Positions 26,703 through 35,536 of a stretch of 64,000 bases of DNA are shown here, piece by piece. The DNA is from Leptospira biflexa serovar Patoc strain 'Patoc 1 (Paris)' (GTDB taxonomy: Bacteria > Spirochaetota > Leptospiria > Leptospirales > Leptospiraceae). The stretch is taken from contig NC_010602.1 in the NCBI RefSeq assembly GCF_000017685.1, positions 2,249,501 to 2,313,500 on the forward strand, given 5' to 3'. Position 1 is the first letter of the stretch. The number at the start of each line of letters is the position of its first letter. The notes under the pieces are model-generated. The model worked only from the letters and a program-made list of their open reading frames with translations. It did not search any database and was not told the origin of the DNA. A program made the translations under genes and the position numbers.

Positions 26703-27086
26703 ATGCATATCGGAGAGTTTTCAAGAATTTGCAAAATATCAAAGGAATCCATTCGATACTATGAAAAAGAAGGACTTTTGAAAGGGTCTAGAAAGGAGAA
26801 TAATTATCGAGTTTACTCTAAAAAAGATATACGCGTAGTCGAATTGATCAATTCTCTTAAAAATTCTGGATTTACACTTTTTGAAATTAGAAGTTTTTTA
26901 AATTTATATGACTCGGATTCCAAATGCAAAGAAGTTCAAATTAAACTAGAAAACAAATTACTTATCATAAAAGACAGAATTTCTGAACTTATTTCTATTC
27001 AGGAAAAGCTTAATAAATCTATCCTAGAATGTGAAGACAATCCCAATAAAAAATTCTGCAATATTGTCTCAAGTTCCCATTTATAG
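26703..27086 (+). CDS. merR: MerR-family metal-responsive regulator (cassette 23)
   Basis: The 127-residue protein has the N-terminal MerR helix-turn-helix (IGEFSRICKISKESIRYYEKEGLL), a dimerisation helix and three Cys at 75, 110 and 119, the spacing used by mercury-sensing MerR proteins. It should repress and, with Hg(II), activate the divergent transport operon via the dyad at 26647. An AAGGT stands before its ATG. It is the only gene of this cassette in array orientation. Confidence 0.8.
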   Translation: MHIGEFSRICKISKESIRYYEKEGLLKGSRKENNYRVYSKKDIRVVELINSLKNSGFTLFEIRSFLNLYDSDSKCKEVQIKLENKLLIIKDRISELISIQEKLNKSILECEDNPNKKFCNIVSSSHL

Positions 27087-27148
27087 CAAATTGAATTAAA
27101 TTTACATTATTTAATTTTAAAATAATATGTTAGAATCTTGAAAACGTC

Positions 27149-27311
27149 GCATAACATCGGCTAAACACTGCGCTTCGGGTCTACGCCCTTGCTTGGCCTG
27201 CGGCACATTCCTCTCCGTCACGATTCTTGCTACGCAAGAATACGTGCCGACGCTAACGCCTACTCCGTAGGCTCAGCTACGAGGAACGTCGTTTAGCCTA
27301 GTTCGTTATGC
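27149..27311 (+). repeat. attC-like site 23
   Basis: Boxes GCATAAC and GTTATGC; inner stem CGGCTAAAC with GTTTAGCC; third stem TTCCTC with GAGGAA. Confidence 0.85.
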
Positions 27312-27343
27312 GTCATTATTAAATTTATAAAAAAGATGAGACA

Positions 27344-28111
27344 ATGAATATTTTAGATGAAATAAAAAATTCAATAAATTCGGTAATCGCAGAAAGGAGT
27401 GTAAGTCCACTATTTGGATCTCTTCTCCTTTCATGGTTGACTTGGAATTGGAAAATAATATATATATTATTTGGCCATGGTAATTATTCAGATTATGAAG
27501 ATAGATTAGAATATATAGAAATTTTTCATTCCGAACCATCAAACTTATATTACTATCCACTGATTTCTACAATAGCTGTTCTATTAATCTATCCGATACT
27601 TTCAATTTTAGCATACTGGCTTTGGCTAAAATTCGATATTTTAAAAAAGAAAATTCGAAATCGTGCCGAACGAAATGAATTATTAACTATAGAGGAGTCA
27701 GTTAAAGTTAGGATGGAACTGCAAAAATCCCAAGAGATTACAACGAACCTCCTAGTTGAAAAAGAAAGAGTAATTGAACAATTAAAAAAACAATTAGAAA
27801 TTCAAATTTCAAATTCCATAGAGAAAGAAAAGACAGAAGAAAAAACAAAACCGAAAAACACAAATAATACAAAAGCTAATCTAAAAGAAAAAATTAAATC
27901 GAATAAAAAATTGAAAGATTCTATACATTATATATTTGAATGCTATAAAAATAATGTCTCTTACGAAGAAATGAAAAAGAACATAAGTCTTGATACGTTT
28001 GAATTCTATAAAGCAAATAATATTCTATCAGAAGGATTAGAAGGTCAAATACTATTAAATTATTTAGGTGAAGAAATATATAAAGAGTATCTAAATGATT
28101 TGTTTAACTAA
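27344..28111 (+). CDS. Membrane protein with coiled-coil tail (cassette 24)
   Basis: This 255-residue protein has hydrophobic segments near residues 24-45 and 73-97, then a charged coiled-coil stretch (~105-190, rich in Lys/Glu) and a small helical end domain. The tail probably faces the cytoplasm. No family recognised, and the coiled coil could mediate assembly. Single gene in its cassette. Confidence 0.6.
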   Translation: MNILDEIKNSINSVIAERSVSPLFGSLLLSWLTWNWKIIYILFGHGNYSDYEDRLEYIEIFHSEPSNLYYYPLISTIAVLLIYPILSILAYWLWLKFDILKKKIRNRAERNELLTIEESVKVRMELQKSQEITTNLLVEKERVIEQLKKQLEIQISNSIEKEKTEEKTKPKNTNNTKANLKEKIKSNKKLKDSIHYIFECYKNNVSYEEMKKNISLDTFEFYKANNILSEGLEGQILLNYLGEEIYKEYLNDLFN

Positions 28112-28120
28112 AATAACGAC

Positions 28121-28285
28121 GCATAACAGCGACTTACCGCTACGCTTCGGCACGAGGCCTCGCTCGGCCTACGGCAAATTGTCCTCCTGTCACTCGTTTG
28201 CATCCGCAAACTACGCGCCAGTCCCTAACGTCCCGTTCCACGGGACTCAGGGTCGGACAACTTCGGTAAGTCTAGTTCGTTATGC
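28121..28285 (+). repeat. attC-like site 24
   Basis: Boxes GCATAAC and GTTATGC; inner stem GACTTACCG with CGGTAAGTC; third stem TTGTCC with GGACAA. Core the same as site 15 but with a different left box. Confidence 0.85.
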
Positions 28286-28319
28286 GCAATCGTCGACAAA
28301 CATTTAACAATAGGCAAAA

Positions 28320-30047
28320 ATGAATATAATTAATTTTCTCAATGATCTGATCGCTGATTCAATAGATCAAATAAATGAAAAAGTATTGGAAAGACTAAAA
28401 GAATGCAGCCTAGAGGAAAAATATGAATTAGAAATAATAAAAAATATTACTACTCTCGTCTTAACTCCAGATAACAAAACGCAACTTTATTCACCTAAAT
28501 TCGTTCTACAAAGTTTTCGCTCTGCTATATTGGAAGATTTTCAGGAAAACGAACTAAATTTTTTAAAAATTATATTGGATCATGTCGAAAATAGAATATT
28601 AAAAGCACGTATAGCAGATATTATTTGGATTATATCAAATCCAAGGGAAATAAAATTTGCTATTACTGCAATTGAAAACTATATCGAATTTTGTGAAACA
28701 TTTGAAGCCATAAATGGTGAAGCATTAAATATTTGGAAACGTTCATTTCAACTAGCGGAATCAACGAACAAACCTGAATTTATAATTAAAATAAAAGAAA
28801 ATATTTACAAGTTATTTCAATCTACAATATCTGATGCAAATTTCTATCATCTAAAAGCATCCAAAATCCTTCTATCTTCCGAAGAAAATAAAAACAAAAT
28901 TATCGAAATTTTAAATGCACTAGAAAATATAGCCTACTCCAAACAGCAAGAAAACTATTTTCTATCTATTTCGATTTTAGAAGAAATTTCTTCTTACCAT
29001 AAATTCAATAAAGACTTAACCAAATTTTCAGACTACCAATTGGAAATTTTTAATATTTATCAAAAAGAAATAAATAAATTAGAAAATAATCAGAATTCAT
29101 CATATTTTCAAATTCGAACAATCTTAGAATCTTCTATAGCCACACTAAGAAAAATTCCAAGGAAGCAAAGAAAAAGACTTAACGTTGACGAATTACTAAA
29201 AAACACATTCCAAGAATATACTGAAGTAAGAATCGAATCTACATCAGAATTAAAATCTATTTCCAATTTCGTTGATTTATCAGAAGTAATAACATCTTGT
29301 AGAAATGCAATTTCAAATAAATCCAAGTCTCAGGCATTCAAAATATTCGTTAACATTATAAATTTTCCAAATTTGGATAATCTGGAACGTATTGCTAAAT
29401 TAAATTTAAAGAAAAACCCATTATTATCTATATTCTCAGAAGAAAATATTGCTAATGATGGAAGAGTAATTTCAAGAGCAAATCGAAATTTAACAAGCGA
29501 GATGATACGATTACATCTTGAAAATATAAACTTGAACGTTCAAGCTTATATATTTCCTGCTCTAGGTATACTTAACTTAGAACACAATTATACTGAGATA
29601 GATATTTCGAAATATATACACCTATCACCTCTGATCCCATTCGGAAAACACAATATTTTAGCACATGGATTAACCTTTGGTTTCTTAAAAGATTTTTCTA
29701 CTTCCTTACATATATTAACACCACTGCTTGAAAATATTATTAGGTTTCAACTTCAACTTCATAATGTAAAAACAACCACCTTAGACCCAGAAGGCATTGA
29801 AACAGAAGTCGGTTTAAGTAAATTAATGGAAAAGAAAGAAATAATAGATATCTTTGGAAAAGAACTAAAATTTGAAATCGAAGCCTTATTCAGTAGCAAT
29901 TTAGGTCCAAATCTAAGAAATCAAATTGCACATGGTCTTGCTAATGCATCATTATTAAATTCAACTTATTCAATTTACGGCTGGTGGCTAATACTTAAAA
30001 TCATAGTAAATAGTAACCCTGAATTTTACCGCGACGACAGCGCATAA
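28320..30047 (+). CDS. DUF4209-like protein (cassette 25)
   Basis: A 575-residue, mostly helical soluble protein. The C-terminal ~150 residues carry the DUF4209 pattern: FGKHNILAHGLTFGFLKDF, TPLLENIIRFQLQ and GPNLRNQIAHGLAN (~528-541). The His/Arg-rich RNxxAHG motif is reminiscent of HEPN-type RNases, though that is an inference. The stop TAA comes from the attC left box. It is the largest single gene in the array. Confidence 0.7.
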   Translation: MNIINFLNDLIADSIDQINEKVLERLKECSLEEKYELEIIKNITTLVLTPDNKTQLYSPKFVLQSFRSAILEDFQENELNFLKIILDHVENRILKARIADIIWIISNPREIKFAITAIENYIEFCETFEAINGEALNIWKRSFQLAESTNKPEFIIKIKENIYKLFQSTISDANFYHLKASKILLSSEENKNKIIEILNALENIAYSKQQENYFLSISILEEISSYHKFNKDLTKFSDYQLEIFNIYQKEINKLENNQNSSYFQIRTILESSIATLRKIPRKQRKRLNVDELLKNTFQEYTEVRIESTSELKSISNFVDLSEVITSCRNAISNKSKSQAFKIFVNIINFPNLDNLERIAKLNLKKNPLLSIFSEENIANDGRVISRANRNLTSEMIRLHLENINLNVQAYIFPALGILNLEHNYTEIDISKYIHLSPLIPFGKHNILAHGLTFGFLKDFSTSLHILTPLLENIIRFQLQLHNVKTTTLDPEGIETEVGLSKLMEKKEIIDIFGKELKFEIEALFSSNLGPNLRNQIAHGLANASLLNSTYSIYGWWLILKIIVNSNPEFYRDDSA

Positions 30048-30203
30048 CAGCGCCTTAACGCTTCGCTTCGGGTCAAGCCCTCGCTCGGTCTGCGACACAT
30101 TCCTCTCCGTCACGATTCTTGCTACGCAAGAATACGAGCCGACGCTAACGCCTACTCCGTAGGCTCAGCTCCGAGGAACGTCGTTAAGGCTAGTTCGTTA
30201 TGC
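30042..30203 (+). repeat. attC-like site 25
   Basis: Boxes GCATAAC and GTTATGC; inner stem GCCTTAACG with CGTTAAGGC; third stem TTCCTC with GAGGAA. Gives the stop of the DUF4209 gene. Confidence 0.85.
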
Positions 30204-30219
30204 GTAATCGCCAAAACAT

Positions 30220-30942
30220 ATGAGAAAAATAATAACATTAAAAACAATCTTTACAACGATCCTCCTTTCCTCTATAAATTGTGGTAATTACAATCAAATA
30301 AGAAAAGTCAACAAATTAGCTTTCAATTCAAATGAACAATTTGTTCATGAAATATCTCGAATCAGGAAAATTGAGAATAATTTGATTCAAATTTTTGTTC
30401 ACACTTCAACATCTACAAATTCTTACCCAAAAATAAATTTTGAAGAAAAATGCTTTTATCTAAAATTAGAGGAAAACAATAAAACTCAATTTTATCATTA
30501 TAATGTAGATAAAATTTACTTAATGGACGAGTGTGATTTCGAATTTATATCCAGGTTATTTTTTTCTAGTATTTCAAAAGAAAGATTTGAAACTTACAAA
30601 AATAACTTAAAAGATGAAGTAATTAGACTAAAATTTTTCAATTCATTGAAACCCATTTATTATGAAATCGAATTAGAAGAAAGAAATTTTAAATAAAATC
30701 CAGTTTTCAAAATTAATACGAGTACAAAACAAGAAACCAATTCGACCTTTGCACTTTTATTTCCTATAGCAATTACATATGATTTATTAGCAGGAACCTT
30801 ACATACTATAGGAAAACCGTTTCGTTATTTAACATTATTTAACGGAATATTGGAAAACAATACTTTACCTGCATATAGAAGAGCTATAAATTTCACACTA
30901 ATTGGAATTTATAAAACCTTTTCTTATTTGGACGAACAATAA
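30220..30942 (+). pseudogene. Lipoprotein gene with one nonsense codon (cassette 26)
   Basis: From ATG 30220 the frame encodes a signal ending SINCGNYNQ, similar to the intact lipoprotein at 61607 (LNCGHYNQ). A TAA at 30694-30696 ends it after 158 codons. The same frame then continues to 30942 with ITYDLLAGTLHTIGKPF and KTFSYLDEQ, matching DIIAGTLHSIGMPF and RTLSYLDKID of the intact relative. Both have 241 codons in total, and the stop stands where the relative has Gln (CAA to TAA). A truncated product might still be made. Confidence 0.75.
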
Positions 30943-30962
30943 TAAAACATATTTGCGACTAC

Positions 30963-31124
30963 GCATAACAGCGACTTACCGCTACGCTTCGGGACAAGCC
31001 CTCGCTCGGCCTGCGGCAAATTCCCCTTCTGGCATTCGCCTTGCTTACGCAAGCTACATGCCAGTCCCTAACGTCCCGTTGGGACTCAGGGTCGGGGAAC
31101 TTCGGTAAGTCTAGTTCGTTAATT
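30963..31124 (+). repeat. attC-like site 26
   Basis: Left box GCATAAC, right box GTTAATT; inner stem GACTTACCG with CGGTAAGTC; third stem TTCCCC with GGGGAA. Confidence 0.85.
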
Positions 31125-31425
31125 GCAATGTCCAAAAAGGATTTAAGAGAATCTTTTTTATGTAATTTTCGCTGGTTCTTTCTTTTCGCGCTTCTAAGAA
31201 AGAGAAGAGAAAGACAAAAGAGATTCATTTGAAGAGAAGAAAGCGCTTCAATTCAATATTGTCTTTCTCTAATTTCTTTTTGGTACAATTATTAGATCAC
31301 AGTTCTGTTTAAGAAATTTTAATTTACTTTTCCAGCGAAATGAATGATTTTAAGAGAAGAGACGCTCGGAATGATTTGGACTTCTTACTTTCTTACTTAC
31401 AAGATATACTATTATTGGACACTGC
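31119..31425 (+). mobile_element. ORF-less cassette element, copy 4 (cassette 27)
   Basis: The body is 307 bp because of a ten-base deletion in the purine-rich centre (AAGATAAG lost); otherwise it matches the common form with TGGTACAAT. Here the left-arm ORF runs 34 codons, which is not shared by other copies. Confidence 0.8.
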
Positions 31426-31590
31426 AATTAACATCGGCTAACCACTTCGCTTCGGGTCTTACGCCCTCGCTCGGCCTACGGCACATAGGCTTTCTGTCAC
31501 TCGTTTGCAGTCGCAAACTACGTGCCAGCCCCTAACGTCCCGGTCCGGGACTCAGGGTCAGCCTACGTTGATTAGCCTAGTTCGTTAGCC
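31426..31590 (+). repeat. attC-like site 27
   Basis: Left box AATTAAC; rare right box GTTAGCC belongs to cassette 28. Inner stem CGGCTAACC with GATTAGCC (one mismatch); third stem ATAGGCT with AGCCTA. Confidence 0.82.
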
Positions 31591-31607
31591 GCAATTTTAC
31601 AAAAATT

Positions 31608-32576
31608 ATGAATAAAAAAAATATACTTAAATTAAGGAAAGGTGAAAAGCTAATTTACTTTGAGAATGATCTAGAAAAACAAATAAAAGAAAAATACTTT
31701 TTCTGTATCACCAAGGATTTAAATTCAGAAATTCCTAGCCTTAATCAAAAATCAAAAATTATAGAATTCGTATTTTACCCATCAAAAATTATTATAAGTA
31801 ATAGCCTGGAAGCATCATTAAAGTTCAATGATTTCGATGAATTCGACAAATTTCATGCGAATAGAGAATTCGAATTTGGAGAGTATATTTATGTTTCAAC
31901 CTTAGAATCAATTTCGATATACACAGAACAAAGATTCAAAAGTTACAGTAAAACCGCATTTTTTCTAAAGAATAAAAAGTTCTTATTTGAAAAATGGTAT
32001 TCGGAAAGCATGATATTTTCAACATCTGAAATTACTATTGAAGATATATTTCTTAAAAACATTCATAAACGCTCATACTCAATCGTATTAATTAAATATT
32101 TCCTTTTAAAATCAATTGCACTAACTAAGATTTTCCTTCTACAGCCTTTACTCAGTCCAATTCTATTTATTATCGATCATTTCAAAATTTCCTGGACTTC
32201 TTATCGAAAATATAAGATTGCAAGAAACAACGTTATAGAATTACAAAAGGACTTTCAGAAAAACAAAAAGTTTATTTTTGAAGAATCAGAAGTAAAAAAT
32301 GCGGAAGATTTAATTTCTAAAGCGGTCACTTCAGAAGAGAAATTTGAAAAACTCTATTTAGAAGCTAATAAAACTTTTATTTCAATTTTGTTTACTATTA
32401 TTACCTTAACTATCTCATACTTTTATTTTCAAAGTGAAATTGCAGAATTAAAAAATATTAATCTTGAGCAATCCAAAGAAATTGAAAAACATAAAAGTGA
32501 AAATTTATTAAATAAAATAGAAATAAAAGAACTAAATTCAATGCTTAAAAATCTAAAAGATAATCTACATAAATAA
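31608..32576 (+). CDS. Membrane protein with C-terminal coiled coil (cassette 28)
   Basis: This 322-residue protein has a soluble N-terminal part (~1-155), a hydrophobic region around 155-190, a helical linker, a membrane helix FISILFTIITLTISYFYF near 263-280 and a short coiled coil at the end. No family recognised. It sits in the only cassette bounded by GTTAGCC/GGCTAAC boxes. Confidence 0.55.
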   Translation: MNKKNILKLRKGEKLIYFENDLEKQIKEKYFFCITKDLNSEIPSLNQKSKIIEFVFYPSKIIISNSLEASLKFNDFDEFDKFHANREFEFGEYIYVSTLESISIYTEQRFKSYSKTAFFLKNKKFLFEKWYSESMIFSTSEITIEDIFLKNIHKRSYSIVLIKYFLLKSIALTKIFLLQPLLSPILFIIDHFKISWTSYRKYKIARNNVIELQKDFQKNKKFIFEESEVKNAEDLISKAVTSEEKFEKLYLEANKTFISILFTIITLTISYFYFQSEIAELKNINLEQSKEIEKHKSENLLNKIEIKELNSMLKNLKDNLHK

Positions 32577-32582
32577 AACTGC

Positions 32583-32744
32583 GGCTAACAGCGACTTACC
32601 GCTACGCTTCGGGACAAGCCCTCGCTCGGGCTACGCCAAATTCCCCTTCTGGCATTCGCCTTGCGTTCGCAAGCTACATGCCAGTCCCTAACGTCCCGGC
32701 GGGACTCAGGGTCGGGGAACTTCGGTAAGTCTAGTTCGTTATAC
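32583..32744 (+). repeat. attC-like site 28
   Basis: Left box GGCTAAC (rare, pairs with GTTAGCC opening cassette 28); right box GTTATAC. Inner stem GACTTACCG with CGGTAAGTC; third stem TTCCCC with GGGGAA. Confidence 0.85.
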
Positions 32745-32868
32745 GTAATTGCGGAAAATCATTAATAATAAGATTAACGAAAAAAAAATATCAAGAAATT
32801 TTCCATAGAAATTTCTAAGTTCAAACATTAGATTGTATAAAATTCAAGTAAGAGTAAAATTCACCAAC

Positions 32869-33261
32869 ATGAACCAATTTTTAAATCAAACAATTGTATC
32901 GAACAAAATATTTAATTTACTGATACTAGCTTGCCCTATTTATCTAATTATCGCAAATATTGCCTTAAATGATAAAAATGTATTCTCTATAATACTTCCT
33001 AACCTCATTCCTTTCTTTATATTTTTAGCAATTCTCTTCAAAATTAAAAATCTAGAAATTGTTTTACAAATATGGTTTGGTTTAATAGCTTTGCTAAGTG
33101 TTATTTCGTTTATAATTGTACTTACTAATCTAATAAAAATTGACTTTGAAAATACATTAGTTGATAAAAATACATATATAAGTTTGGCGAGAGATTTACT
33201 CAATACCATCATTTTCTTTCCGCTATTTCTTTCGGTTAAAAAGTATATAAAGAAAATTTAA
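32869..33261 (+). CDS. Small integral membrane protein (cassette 29)
   Basis: I prefer ATG 32869 to the upstream in-frame start at 32833. The 130-residue product has four hydrophobic helices (NLLILACPIYLIIANIA; LIPFFIFLAILFKI; IWFGLIALLSVISFIIVLT; LLNTIIFFPLFLSV). No motif suggests function. It is followed in the same cassette by a decayed Cys-rich gene. Confidence 0.6.
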   Translation: MNQFLNQTIVSNKIFNLLILACPIYLIIANIALNDKNVFSIILPNLIPFFIFLAILFKIKNLEIVLQIWFGLIALLSVISFIIVLTNLIKIDFENTLVDKNTYISLARDLLNTIIFFPLFLSVKKYIKKI

Positions 33262-33304
33262 ACGACTAAATCTTTATCTTTTACTAAATAATTCAAAAAT
33301 CATT

Positions 33305-33604
33305 ATGCTATCTAAAATAGAACATATTTCGATTCCAATTCTTATATCAATAATCTTTTTTTTCAATTTCTATTCACTCTAAAGAAAATGAAATTTCACG
33401 GAAAAAAAGAATGAAAGACCAATCTACTATGATCCAAATTGTTAAGAGAAAAGAGTGTGTTACAATAATTGTATTAATAAACCAAATTATGCAAATGCGT
33501 TTTCTTTTTTCACAACTGCAGTTGATCATCAAATATCTAGCAAAATTCAGTCAGAATGTTTAAAAGAGTGTTCAAATACAATTTGTTACAAAAATGCAAT
33601 TTAG
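33305..33604 (+). pseudogene. Decayed secreted Cys-rich protein gene (cassette 29)
   Basis: One frame from ATG 33305 gives a signal-like hydrophobic start, then three in-frame stops, then CYNNC and a C-terminal ECLKECSNTICYKN. This is the Cys pattern of the intact small proteins at 44291 and 57491 (for example CMENC and CFADCRKIVC). The third stop replaces a Lys expected in C-K-E-K. The intact relatives have 96-99 residues; this remnant spans 100 codons. Confidence 0.65.
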
Positions 33605-33618
33605 ACTTCCGCAACTAC

Positions 33619-33781
33619 GTATAACAGCGACTTACCGCTACGCTTCGGGACTTCGCCCTCGCTCGGGCTGCGCCAAATTCCCCTTCTGGCATTCGCCTTG
33701 CGTTCGCAAGCTACATGCCAGTCCCTAACGTCCCGTCGGGACTCAGGGTCGGGGAACTTCGGTAAGCCTAGTTCGTTATGC
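33619..33781 (+). repeat. attC-like site 29
   Basis: Boxes GTATAAC and GTTATGC; inner stem GACTTACCG with CGGTAAGCC; third stem TTCCCC with GGGGAA. Confidence 0.85.
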
Positions 33782-33815
33782 GAAATTTTTCAAACTTTAA
33801 ATACAGAGACAAAAA

Positions 33816-34505
33816 ATGAAATTGCCAATATATTTAACAATCTGCTTTTTTGCTTCATGCAGTTCACTAACTATCATTTCGCCAGGAATTAACTCAAACC
33901 ATAGATTAAATAAACTTACTGACGTAAAATTTAATGAAGCTGCATTTTACGGCTCTACTTTTTATCAAGCGAATGCATTCTTTATAAATCATCAAAATAT
34001 TTATGAAATCCTAAACGATCCAAATAATATTGTAGAAAAGAATATTAAAGAAAAATTTGAAAAAAATATCAAAAATAATGATGTTATTCTCATTGCGGAA
34101 TTCTGTTTCGATAAAGATAAATTTAATTCTAGTATTCTCGATTTCGATCAATACAATTTCAAACTAAACAATACTTCTTTCTCAACGAATTTAGAAGTCT
34201 TCTATCTGTATTCTGCTAAAAAGAAGGGAACTTCGTATGCTATCGAACAACCTTTACTTGTATATGATAAGCCACCTAATCAGAAAAATATCATTAAAAC
34301 TAGTTTTGAATTTATCGCATGCTCAAGGTCAATTCTGAATTTCAAAAATTTAAAATTATCCGAAGGATCTAACAAATTTGAAATAATTACTCCTAGAAGC
34401 TCTCAAATCTTCTTTGATTTTAATATTAAAAATGGTATATTTCAGCCTTTTCAAGACGAAGGTGCAGATTTAAAAATCGGAATAAGCCCTTACCCTAAAA
34501 ACTGA
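33816..34505 (+). CDS. Putative lipoprotein (cassette 30)
   Basis: The 229-residue product has a signal ending CFFASCSSL (Cys 15). The mature part includes an NxDVILIAEFCFDKDKF strand-rich region and a Cys near residue 169. No domain recognised. Probably an outer-membrane or periplasmic lipoprotein. Single gene in its cassette. Confidence 0.65.
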   Translation: MKLPIYLTICFFASCSSLTIISPGINSNHRLNKLTDVKFNEAAFYGSTFYQANAFFINHQNIYEILNDPNNIVEKNIKEKFEKNIKNNDVILIAEFCFDKDKFNSSILDFDQYNFKLNNTSFSTNLEVFYLYSAKKKGTSYAIEQPLLVYDKPPNQKNIIKTSFEFIACSRSILNFKNLKLSEGSNKFEIITPRSSQIFFDFNIKNGIFQPFQDEGADLKIGISPYPKN

Positions 34506-34513
34506 AAAACTTC

Positions 34514-34675
34514 GCATAACAGCGACTTACCGCTACGCTTCGGCACAAGGCCTCGCTCGGCCTACGGCAAATTCCCCTTCTGGCATTCGCCTTGCTTACG
34601 CAAGCTACATGCCAGTCCCTAACGTCCCGTTGGGACTCAGGGTCGGGGAACTTCGGTAAGTCTAGTTCGTTAATT
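34514..34675 (+). repeat. attC-like site 30
   Basis: Left box GCATAAC, right box GTTAATT; inner stem GACTTACCG with CGGTAAGTC; third stem TTCCCC with GGGGAA. Confidence 0.85.
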
Positions 34676-34980
34676 GCAATGTCCAAAAAGGATTTAAGAG
34701 AATCTTTTTAATGTAATTTTCGCTGCTTCTTTCTTTCCGCGCTCTTAAGAAAGAGCAGAGAAAGACAAAAGAGATTCATTTGAAGAGAAGAAAAGATTAG
34801 AAAGCGCTTCAATGCAATATTGTCTTTCTCTAATTTCTATTTGGTTCAATAATTAAATCGCAGTTCTGTTTTTGAAGGCTTTGTGATCATTTACAGCGAA
34901 AAAAATAAAAGAAGAAGAAACTAAAGAGTCTTGGCTTTCTTACCTTTTTACTTACACTGGTTTCTATTATTGGACACTGC
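34670..34980 (+). mobile_element. ORF-less cassette element, copy 5, divergent subtype (cassette 31)
   Basis: The left half matches the other copies, but from about 34870 the right half is different (CATTTACAGCGAAAAAA) and resembles copy 9. The -10 motif is weakened to TGGTTCAAT. 311 bp. It lies upstream of a HigBA module that has its own promoter. Confidence 0.75.
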
Positions 34981-35144
34981 AATTAACATCGGCTAACCAC
35001 TTCGCTTCGGGTCTTCGCCCTCGCTCGGCCTACGGCACATAGGCTTTCTGTCACTCGTTTGCATCCGCAAACTACGTGCCAGTCCCTAACGTCCCCTTCA
35101 GGGACTCAGGGTCAGCCTACGTCGGTTAGCCTAGTTCGTTATAC
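34981..35144 (+). repeat. attC-like site 31
   Basis: Boxes AATTAAC and GTTATAC; inner stem CGGCTAACC with GGTTAGCC; third stem ATAGGCT with AGCCTA. Confidence 0.85.
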
Positions 35145-35204
35145 GAAATCGCAAAAATGTATGCCTCGGAACATGAGTAACACTTAAATTAATTAAAAAA
35201 ACCA

Positions 35205-35231
35205 TTGACATATCTCATTTTGAGATATTCT
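35205..35231 (+). promoter_or_regulatory. Promoter/operator of HigBA-like module (cassette 32)
   Basis: TTGACA (-35) at 35205-35210 is followed by the perfect dyad TATCTCA-TTT-TGAGATA at 35211-35227 and a -10-like TATTCT at 35226-35231. The antitoxin is expected to bind the dyad. The start codon at 35240 lies close to the predicted transcription start, so the message could be leaderless. Confidence 0.65.
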
Positions 35232-35239
35232 CTGGACTA

Positions 35240-35536
35240 GTGCATATTATCAGCTGGAAGAAATTGGATGATTTCATTGCAAAACACCCTAATTCTGAAT
35301 CTTCATTAAAAAGCTGGTTTAAAATCATTAAAAATACACATTTTAAGGACTTTAATGAATTGAAGAAAGTTTTCAATTCCGTGGACCAAGTTGGAAAATT
35401 TACAGTTTTTAATATAAGCGGAAATCACTTTCGATTGATTGCTGCTATTCATTTCAATAGGCAAAAAGTTTTTGTAAGAAACATTTTAACACATTCTGAA
35501 TATGATAAAGGTAAATGGAAAAGGGAAAATTTATGA
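35240..35536 (+). CDS. higB: HigB-type toxin (cassette 32)
   Basis: This 98-residue basic protein has the HigB pattern: ISWKKLDDFIAKHP, then LKSWFKIIKNTHFKDFNELKKVF, FNISGNHFRLIAAIHF and VFVRNILTHSEYDKGKWK. HigB toxins are ribosome-dependent mRNA interferases. GTG start, no clear ribosome site, consistent with a leaderless message. It overlaps the antitoxin gene by 22 bases. Toxin-first order is typical of higBA. Confidence 0.85.
   Translation: MHIISWKKLDDFIAKHPNSESSLKSWFKIIKNTHFKDFNELKKVFNSVDQVGKFTVFNISGNHFRLIAAIHFNRQKVFVRNILTHSEYDKGKWKRENL

Noticed and set aside
31129..31232. 34-codon ORF starting MSKKDLRESF in the left arm of ORF-less cassettes
   Set aside because: It is cut after five or ten codons in copies 1, 2, 3 and 8, so it is not under coding selection.
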